Source: Kitasatospora sp. NBC_00240 (GTDB lineage Bacteria; Actinomycetota; Actinomycetes; Streptomycetales; Streptomycetaceae). Taken from it: DNA of 64,000 nt. Numbering within the stretch: the first letter of the stretch is position 1; each line of letters starts with the position of its first letter. The notes under the pieces were generated by a model that saw nothing but the letters and a program-made list of their open reading frames with translations, had not been told where the DNA came from and made no database searches. This document shows, in pieces, positions 17,427 to 24,064 of this stretch. Made by a program: the position numbers and the translations under genes. The stretch spans positions 3,472,001 to 3,536,000 of the forward strand of contig NZ_JAPEMU010000001.1 in assembly GCF_026342405.1 (NCBI RefSeq), read 5' to 3'.

Positions 17427-19423
17427 GCGGCGGCCACCGGGTTGGCGATGTCCACGTACACCGACTGGGTCTCGACCGGGCCGACCAGTTCGTCCAGGCC
17501 GTTCAGCCTGGTGAGCAGGTTCGCCTTGCAGCGCAGGGTGGCTGCCTCCAGCAGGTGGGCGGGCAGCGCGGAGCCGGTGGCGGCGGCCCGGGGACCGGCC
17601 AGGAAGCGCCGCAGGGCGGCCAGCAGGACCTGCTCGTCGGCGAGCCGCTGGGAGCCGAGCGCGCCGATCAGGCCCAGCACGTGGTTGATGCCCAGGTAGT
17701 AGGCGAAGCGCTCGTCGGCGGTGGCGTCCGCGACGAAGGTGTCGCTGGCCTCGCCGAGGCCGGGCAGCCGGGCGTGCAGCCGCTCGGCGTACGAGTCGCG
17801 GAAGTAGTAGCCCTGGTTGTCCCGGTAGCGGCCGCCGACCGGCCAGCCGGCGGCGTCCAGCAGGACGAGGCTGTTCTGCTGGTGGGCCTCCAGGGCGATG
17901 CCGGCCCGGCCGTCCAGCCAGAGCACCGGCAGCACGACGGCGTCCAGGTAGCGCAGGAACCACTCGGTGGCCACCGTCCGGAGCGGACGGCCGCAGCGCG
18001 CGGACAGGGCCCGCAGCACGTCGCCCAGCCGGCTGCGGACCGGCCCGTCACCGCCGAGCGGCTGCTCGGCCACCAGACCGGCCACGCAGAGGGCGCGCTG
18101 CTCCGGGCCGAAGGGCTGCTGCCGCAGCACGGTGTCCAGACCGCTGGGGTCGGCGGGGCCGCTCCGGCCCCCGGCGGCGGGCAGGTCCACCCCGATCCAG
18201 GCCGGGTCCCGGACGATGTCGAAGCCCGGGTGGGCGGCGCGCCACTCCTCGCCGAGGCCGCTCTCCAACAACCGGTGCACCTCCAGGCCGCGGTGGAGCT
18301 CCTTGCGGAGGTTCTCCCGGCGGGAGTTGGTGATCCGCAGGCCGAGCGAGAGCTTGAGCATCCAGGGGGTGCCGGGGCGGCAGACGGTACGGACCGAGGA
18401 GGTCGGGTACCAGGGAGCGCCGTGCGGGCCGAGGTCGTGCAGCCGGCCGTCGGCGAGGAGCGCGGCGACCGCCGGGCGCAGGGCCAGCTCGCGGGCCTGC
18501 CAGGGGTGCAGCGGGAGGGCGGCGGTGCCGGGCGGGAGCAGCCCGGGGGTGGCCAGCAGGCTCTCGGTGAGCTGTTCGGCGGTGCTGGTCAGCGCGGAGC
18601 CGGCGGCGAGCAGCTCGCGGTCGACGGCGTACCAGTGCAGTTGGAAGGAGCCGCGCAGCTCCGGCGAGTAGGCGGCGCTCTGGGCCGGGCCGAGTCCGTC
18701 GCGGCTCTTCGGGGTCGGGTGCAGCGGGTGGCCGAGCAGCAGGTCCTGCTCGGCGGCCAGGAAGGGCGAAGCGGGCCGGGCGGCGGGGTCGGCGGCCTGC
18801 CGGCGGTGGGCCAGGATGTCGGCGGTGCGGGTCACCGAGTCGGCGACCCGGGCGGCGAGGTCGGCGATCCGGCCGGGGTCGGGGCGGTCGGCGGCGGCCG
18901 CGGCGAGCAGCGCGGCGGCCGTGACGGCGTCGACGGGGGCCCCGTCCGGGACGGGCCGGCCGGGCTCCCCGGCAGCGGCGGGGCTTTCCGGTCCGGCCGC
19001 GGCGGCCTCGGCGGCGCCCGCACCGGCGAGGGTCGCGGCGTCGAACCGGTGCCAGCCGCAGGCCGACCAGTGCCGGACCGGGACGGTCAGCCGGGCGGCG
19101 CCGCCGAGGACGTCGATCCGCAGCAGGCCGTCGGGGCCGGGGCGGGCGCCGGTCTCCCGGGTCCAGCAGCGCAGCAGGGCCTCCAGCGCGGCCTGCTCGG
19201 CGGCGACGGCCGGGTCCTGGTGCAGCAGCCGGTCCGGCTGCGCCGCCCCTCTTGCGCGTGCACGGGCTTCGGCGCCGGCCCGCTCCGTGCCCGCCCGCTC
19301 GGGCGCCGCCCGCTGCGGACCGCTCCCGTCCGGATGGGCCGCTTCCACCCCGGCCTCTTCCGCCGCTGCCTGATGGGGCAGGTACGGAAGTGCGGTCGGG
19401 GCTCCGGTGAGGGCGGTGCTCAA
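17423..19423 (-). CDS. IucA/IucC-family siderophore synthetase (IucA-like), first gene of the cassette
   Basis: 666 residues if translation starts at TTG 19423, which has AAGGAG at 5-nt spacing; an in-frame GTG at 19486 is the alternative. After a ~60-residue Ala/Glu/Arg-rich N-terminus come the NIS motifs GHPLHPTPKSRDGL (~229), LPLHPWQAREL (~302), KLSLGLRITNSRRENLRK (~355) and EAHQQNSLVL (~510), all intact. It is expected to condense the first hydroxamate arm with a carboxylate such as citrate. The gene begins the operon and lies 77-95 bp downstream of a DmdR/IdeR-type iron box, so expression under iron limitation is expected. Confidence 0.92.
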   Translation of the reverse strand: MSTALTGAPTALPYLPHQAAAEEAGVEAAHPDGSGPQRAAPERAGTERAGAEARARARGAAQPDRLLHQDPAVAAEQAALEALLRCWTRETGARPGPDGLLRIDVLGGAARLTVPVRHWSACGWHRFDAATLAGAGAAEAAAAGPESPAAAGEPGRPVPDGAPVDAVTAAALLAAAAADRPDPGRIADLAARVADSVTRTADILAHRRQAADPAARPASPFLAAEQDLLLGHPLHPTPKSRDGLGPAQSAAYSPELRGSFQLHWYAVDRELLAAGSALTSTAEQLTESLLATPGLLPPGTAALPLHPWQARELALRPAVAALLADGRLHDLGPHGAPWYPTSSVRTVCRPGTPWMLKLSLGLRITNSRRENLRKELHRGLEVHRLLESGLGEEWRAAHPGFDIVRDPAWIGVDLPAAGGRSGPADPSGLDTVLRQQPFGPEQRALCVAGLVAEQPLGGDGPVRSRLGDVLRALSARCGRPLRTVATEWFLRYLDAVVLPVLWLDGRAGIALEAHQQNSLVLLDAAGWPVGGRYRDNQGYYFRDSYAERLHARLPGLGEASDTFVADATADERFAYYLGINHVLGLIGALGSQRLADEQVLLAALRRFLAGPRAAATGSALPAHLLEAATLRCKANLLTRLNGLDELVGPVETQSVYVDIANPVAAA

Positions 19424-19842
19424 GGCTGCTCCTTGGGGCGCGGGGGACTCCGGACGCGGCATTGTCGGGGGATGTCTGGCGGGCACCTCTCACCGTGCGT
19501 CAGGTAAGGGTTACCTATCCCTGAGGGGTGATCACAAGAACGGATCACTCGTTGGAGTGAAGATCGCGAGTTACTCACCCTCAGGGGGGAGCAGCTGCTT
19601 CCCTGACACGACGCCGAAGGGGTGGCAACGCTGCGCGGCAACCGGCCGAGGACACGCTCCGAGCGCCGTGTCACGGATCGGTGACCGTCCATCATCGCCT
19701 GCAACCGGGGGGTGGCCACGGCCGTCCTGATGGCCGGTGGAAGACTCCACCATGCCCGCGACGCGGCCGCAGCCCTGCGGCACGTCACCCCCGGCGACCG
19801 GTCGTCGGCGTCGGGCAGTGGACCACAGGGGGAGCGAAGCCC
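19424..19842. other. Intergenic region between the siderophore operon and the protease pair
   Basis: About 420 bp separating divergent transcription units. It holds the iron box at 19500-19518 and, further right, small dyads (CACTC-GTTG-GAGTG around 19546-19559). No credible ORF with a ribosome binding site is present; the longer frame running into the protease gene from 19681 is judged non-coding because GGGGGAG precedes ATG 19843. Confidence 0.6.
19500..19518 (-). promoter_or_regulatory. Iron box (DmdR1/IdeR-type operator)
   Basis: TCAGGTAAGGGTTACCTAT matches the actinobacterial iron-box consensus TTAGGTTAGGCTMACCTAA at 14 of 19 positions, including both AGGT/ACCT arms. It lies just upstream of the siderophore operon, where an iron-dependent repressor would act. 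Confidence 0.78.
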
Positions 19843-21063
19843 ATGTCACCGATCCGCCGATCCGCCGACCGCGCGCCCGGTACGGCCGCCCGGCCGGCCC
19901 GCGCGCGCCGCAGCTCCGTCGGCGCGGCCCTCGTCGTGGCGGCCCTCCTCGGCAGCGCCGCCTGCGGCCCGGACGACAGCGGCAAGGCAGCCCCGCCGCC
20001 GGCCGGCCAGGCGGCCGCCACCGGCCCGGCAGCGGGCGGCGGCGGGGTGATCGGCGGGCTGACGCTGCCCTCGGGACTGCCGTCCGGCCTGCTCGACGGG
20101 CTGCCGAAGACCTGGGACGACCTGAAGAAGTGGAAGTTCGAGGACTGGGACAACTGGGCCAACCAGCACGTCTTCAACAACCCGGTGGTCAAGGACTTCT
20201 GGAACCCGGACAAGATGGGCGACTCCAAGCCCGCCGACCCGGCCCCGCCGACCACGCCGCCGGCCGGCGACAGCGGGGCCAGCGACCCCGAGCCGCCCGT
20301 GGTGAAGGCCTCCCCGGTGGCCCGCCCGTACACCAAGCAGCCCTCGGGGAAGGTGTTCTTCAGCGCCGAGGGCGGGCGCGGCAACTGCTCGGCCACCGTG
20401 ATCGCCGACCCGGCCCACCCGGGCAGGAGCAACCTGGTGTGGACCGCGGGCCACTGCGTCCACCAGGGCAAGGGCGGCGGCTTCTACAAGGACCTCGTCT
20501 TCGTCCCCGCGTACAACAACTCCGGTGCCTCCAGCGGCGGGAAGAAGGCGCCGCTGGACCAGCTCGCGCCGCTGGGCACCTGGTGGGCCGACAAGGTCGT
20601 GCCCTCGCCGCAGTGGACGGCCGAGGGCGGCGGCACGGGTGACTCGGCGAGCCAGTACGATTTCGCCGTCATGCGGGTGCACAACCAGAACGGCGGCGGC
20701 AAGTCGCTGGAGGAGACGGTCGGTTCGGCCGTCCCGGTCTGGTTCGACGCCCCGCGCGACGCACTCTCGGTGGCGGCCTGGGGCTACCCGCTCTCCAAGC
20801 CCTTCGACGGCCAGGAGCTGTACAAGTGCGACGGCGGCAAGCCGTCCCGGCTCTCGTTCGACGCCAAGCGGCCCTCGATGCTCACCATCGGCTGCGACAT
20901 GACCCAGGGCTCCAGCGGCGGCGGCTGGTTCGCCAAGATGCCGGACGGAAGGACCGCCCTGGTCAGCAACACCTCGATCGGCACCCAGGAACACACCTCG
21001 CTGAGCGGCCCCTATCTGGAGACCGTCGCCAAGCAGGCCCTGGACTACATCTCCAAGAAGTAG
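19843..21063 (+). CDS. Trypsin-like serine protease lipoprotein, copy 1
   Basis: 406 residues from ATG 19843 (GGGGGAG upstream). The N-terminus has an Arg-rich start, a hydrophobic stretch and a lipobox-like LLGSAAC-GPDDS, suggesting a lipid-anchored cell-surface protein. A Trp/Asp-rich linker (DWDNWANQHVFNN...FWNPDKM) precedes the peptidase domain. The catalytic triad is visible: His204 in TAGHC, Asp273 in QYDFAVM and Ser358 in GSSGGGW. The family is trypsin/V8-like (S1). The lipobox -3 residue is Ser rather than the usual Leu. A close paralogue follows 98 bp downstream; the two probably arose by tandem duplication. Confidence 0.9.
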   Translation: MSPIRRSADRAPGTAARPARARRSSVGAALVVAALLGSAACGPDDSGKAAPPPAGQAAATGPAAGGGGVIGGLTLPSGLPSGLLDGLPKTWDDLKKWKFEDWDNWANQHVFNNPVVKDFWNPDKMGDSKPADPAPPTTPPAGDSGASDPEPPVVKASPVARPYTKQPSGKVFFSAEGGRGNCSATVIADPAHPGRSNLVWTAGHCVHQGKGGGFYKDLVFVPAYNNSGASSGGKKAPLDQLAPLGTWWADKVVPSPQWTAEGGGTGDSASQYDFAVMRVHNQNGGGKSLEETVGSAVPVWFDAPRDALSVAAWGYPLSKPFDGQELYKCDGGKPSRLSFDAKRPSMLTIGCDMTQGSSGGGWFAKMPDGRTALVSNTSIGTQEHTSLSGPYLETVAKQALDYISKK

Positions 21064-21161
21064 GCCGGCCCACCGGCCCCCTGCTGCCGGGGCACCGCCG
21101 CCCGGCGGCACTCACCACCACCCTCACCACCGCTCACGACCACCACGGGGAACCACACACC

Positions 21162-22337
21162 ATGTCGAACACCGTCCGCACGAGCCCGGTCCGGCGCAGG
21201 GCCGCCCTGGCGTCCGCCTCCGTCCTGGCCGTTCTCTCGCTCACCGCGACCGCCTGCGGGCCCGAGAACAGCGACCAGAGCGCCGACGCGGGCGCTACCA
21301 CCGCCCCGACCGTCGCGGCCACCGGCGCCGCGTCCGGCAAGCCTGGCCTGGGGCTGCCCACCAGCCTCGCCGACCTCGCCAACTGGAGCCTGGACGACTG
21401 GGCGAAGTTCGCCAACGACAACATCCTCAAGAACGATGTCGTCAAGGGCTTCTGGGACATGACGAAGATGGAGGCCGCCGCGGGCCGGGACACCCCCGAG
21501 TTCAGCACCCAGAGCGCCACCGCCCAGAACGAGACCGACCCGCAGCTGCCGAGCCCGATACCGGCCAAGCCCCAGGCCCACCCGTACAACGCCGCGACCG
21601 CCGTGCTCGGCAAGCTGTTCCTGGAGGACGGCAAGGGCGGCGGCGGCTACTGCTCGGCCACCGTGGTCAGCGACCCGGCGAACCCGGGCCGGAGCAACCT
21701 GGTGTACACCGCCTCGCACTGCCTGCACGAGGGCAAGGGTGGCAAGTTCTTCCAGAAGATGACCTTCGTCCCGTCCTTCAACAAGAGCGGCGCGTACAGC
21801 AACGGCAAGAAGGCAAGCGAGGCCGAGGTGGCCCCGTACGGCTGGTGGGCGGCCGACGAGGCCTACGTGAGCCCGCAGTGGGCGGCCGAGGGCGGCCACG
21901 ACGGCGGCCCGGTCAGCCAGTACGACTTCGGCATGATCCACGTCCACAACATGAACGGGGACGGGAAGTCGCTGGAGGAGACCGTCGGCAGCTCCGTGCC
22001 GGTCTGGTTCAACGCCCCGCGCGACCAGGTCACCTCGGCCTTCGCGTACGGCTACCCGTCGGCGGCACCGTTCGACGGCCGTGAGCTGGAGCACTGCGAC
22101 TCCACCGTCAAGCCGGCCAAGCTCTCCTTCGAGGCGGCCCGGCCGACCATGTACGTGATCGGCTGCACCATGACCCCGGGCTCCAGCGGCGGCGGCTGGT
22201 TCGTCACCAAGGACGGCAAGCCGGCCCTGATCAGCGTCAACTCGATCGGCCCGAAGCCCGCCGCCTGGATGGCCGGCCCCTCGCTGCAGGCCCAGGCGAA
22301 GAACATGTTCGACTACGTGAGCAAGAAGAAGCGCTGA
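21162..22337 (+). CDS. Trypsin-like serine protease lipoprotein, copy 2
   Basis: 391 residues from ATG 21162. Same architecture as copy 1: a signal peptide ending LTATAC-GPENS, a Trp/Asp linker (NWSLDDWAKFANDN...VVKGFWDMTKM) and an S1 peptidase domain with His186 (TASHC), Asp255 (QYDFGMI) and Ser342 (GSSGGGW). Long stretches such as KSLEETVGSxVPVWFxAPRD are shared with copy 1, but the region between signal peptide and catalytic domain has diverged. A small GC hairpin (21063-21078) lies at the stop of copy 1; otherwise the pair looks co-transcribed, ending at the strong terminator at 22350. The substrate is unknown. Confidence 0.9.
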   Translation: MSNTVRTSPVRRRAALASASVLAVLSLTATACGPENSDQSADAGATTAPTVAATGAASGKPGLGLPTSLADLANWSLDDWAKFANDNILKNDVVKGFWDMTKMEAAAGRDTPEFSTQSATAQNETDPQLPSPIPAKPQAHPYNAATAVLGKLFLEDGKGGGGYCSATVVSDPANPGRSNLVYTASHCLHEGKGGKFFQKMTFVPSFNKSGAYSNGKKASEAEVAPYGWWAADEAYVSPQWAAEGGHDGGPVSQYDFGMIHVHNMNGDGKSLEETVGSSVPVWFNAPRDQVTSAFAYGYPSAAPFDGRELEHCDSTVKPAKLSFEAARPTMYVIGCTMTPGSSGGGWFVTKDGKPALISVNSIGPKPAAWMAGPSLQAQAKNMFDYVSKKKR

Positions 22338-22349
22338 CCCGCGCCACGA

Positions 22350-22398
22350 CGAACGCCGAGGGCCCGATCTCCTGGGGAGATCGGGCCCTCGGCGTTCG
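22350..22398. terminator. Bidirectional terminator with a 23-bp perfect stem
   Basis: Arms 22350-22372 and 22376-22398 are exact complements with a 3-nt loop (TGG). It lies between converging genes (protease 2 and hflX), 12 bp from each stop. The stem begins CGAACGCCGAGGGC and ends with its complement. Confidence 0.88.
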
Positions 22399-22410
22399 GG
22401 TGGGCCGGGC

Positions 22411-23916
22411 TCAGCCCTGCGTCACCACGGTGTAGCGCTCCAGCTCGGCCGCCAGCTCGGCGGCCACCTTGGCCTTGATCAGGGTGCCCTCGCCGGTGTG
22501 CTCGGTGGCGAGCAGCTCGCCCTCGGCGTGCACCCGGGAGACCAGGTCGCCCCGGGTGTACGGGACCAACGCCTGGACCTCGATCGCGGGCCTCGGCAGC
22601 TCGTCGTCGATGAGGCGCAGCAGCTCCTCGATGCCCTGGCCGCTGCGGGCCGACACCACGATGGCGTGCGGCTCGCGGCGCAGCAGGCGCTGCAGGACGT
22701 GCGGGTCGGCGGCGTCCGCCTTGTTGATCACGACGATCTCCGGCACGTTCTGCGCGTCGACCGAGACGATCACCTCGCGGACGGCCGCCAGCTGCGTCTC
22801 CGGCTCCGGGTGCGAGCCGTCCACCACGTGCAGGATGAGGTCGGCGTCGGCGACCTCCTCCATGGTGGAGCGGAAGGCCTCGACCAGGTGGTGCGGCAGG
22901 TGCCGGACGAAGCCGACGGTGTCGGCCAGCGTGTACACCCGGCCGCTCGGGGTCTGCGCCCGGCGGACGGTCGGGTCCAGGGTGGCGAACAGGGCGTTCT
23001 CCACCAGGACGCCGGCGCCGGTGAGCCGGTTGAGCAGCGAGGACTTGCCGGCGTTGGTGTAGCCGGCGATGGCCACGGACGGCACCTGGTGGCGCTTGCG
23101 CTCCTGGCGCTTGGTGTCGCGGCCCTTCTTCATGTCGGCGATCTCCTTGCGGAGCTTCGCCATCTTCTCGCGGATCCGTCGCCGGTCCGTCTCGATCTTG
23201 GTCTCACCGGGACCACGGGTCGCCATGCCGCCGCCGGAGGAGCCGGAGCCGCCACCACCCATCTGCCGGGAGAGCGACTGACCCCAGCCTCGCAGCCGCG
23301 GCAGCATGTACTGCATCTGCGCGAGCGAGACCTGCGCCTTGCCCTCACGGGACTTGGCGTGCTGGGCGAAGATGTCGAGGATCAGGGCGGTCCGGTCGAC
23401 GACCTTGACCTTGACGACGTCCTCCAGCTGGATCAGCTGGCCGGGGGTGAGCTCACCGTCGCAGACCACGGTGTCGGCGCCGGTCGCGGCGACGATGTCG
23501 CGCAGCTCGCGGGCCTTGCCGGAGCCGATGTAGGTCGCGGCGTCGGGCTTGTCACGGCGCTGGATCACACCGTCCAGCACCTCGGAGCCGGCGGTCTCGG
23601 CGAGGGCGGCGAGCTCGGCGAGCGAGTTCTCCGCCTCCTCGACGGTGCCGTTCGTCCAGACACCGACGAGTACCACGCGCTCCAGGCGGAGCTGGCGGTA
23701 CTCGACCTCGGTGACGTCCTGGAGTTCGGTGGAGAGGCCGCCGACGCGGCGCAGGGCGGCGCGGTCGCTACGGTCGTACTGGTCGCCGTCGTAGTGGCGG
23801 TCGAGGTCCTCGTCGATGGCCGCGAGGTCCTCGTCCATCAGGGCCTCGGCCCGGAGGTCGCCGAGGCGACGGGAGGAGTCATCGGATTGGTCGCGGGTTT
23901 CGAACGTGGAGGTCAT
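22411..23916 (-). CDS. hflX: Ribosome-associated GTPase HflX
   Basis: 501 residues. HflX binds the 50S subunit and splits or rescues stalled ribosomes under stress. The N-terminal HflX domain (LVGVWTNGTVEEAENSLAEL, then DAATYIGSGKARELRD) is followed by a glycine-rich linker GGGGSGSSGGG, a basic helix region, and the G domain with P-loop GYTNAGKSS (~283-291), G3 DTVGF, and G4 NKAD. Length exceeds E. coli HflX by about 75 residues, mostly an N-terminal acidic extension typical of actinobacteria. The start follows AAAGGACAG. It is monocistronic, with its own terminator. Confidence 0.96.
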   Translation of the reverse strand: MTSTFETRDQSDDSSRRLGDLRAEALMDEDLAAIDEDLDRHYDGDQYDRSDRAALRRVGGLSTELQDVTEVEYRQLRLERVVLVGVWTNGTVEEAENSLAELAALAETAGSEVLDGVIQRRDKPDAATYIGSGKARELRDIVAATGADTVVCDGELTPGQLIQLEDVVKVKVVDRTALILDIFAQHAKSREGKAQVSLAQMQYMLPRLRGWGQSLSRQMGGGGSGSSGGGMATRGPGETKIETDRRRIREKMAKLRKEIADMKKGRDTKRQERKRHQVPSVAIAGYTNAGKSSLLNRLTGAGVLVENALFATLDPTVRRAQTPSGRVYTLADTVGFVRHLPHHLVEAFRSTMEEVADADLILHVVDGSHPEPETQLAAVREVIVSVDAQNVPEIVVINKADAADPHVLQRLLRREPHAIVVSARSGQGIEELLRLIDDELPRPAIEVQALVPYTRGDLVSRVHAEGELLATEHTGEGTLIKAKVAAELAAELERYTVVTQG

Positions 23917-24064
23917 TCTGTCCTTTGTTCAGCGGTTGCGGGTGGCCGTGCGTGACCGTGCGGAACGGTCGCACAGGGAGTGTGCCCGCCGCCGCCCCCT
24001 TGTACCTCGTACCGTCCGGGCGGATCGGAGCAACCCCTCAGGACCGCAGGTGCCAGTAACGCTT

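Noticed and set aside
15117..17699. 860-codon open frame on the plus strand across the siderophore genes
   Set aside because: Antisense to three clear enzyme genes with intact motifs; no domain visible.
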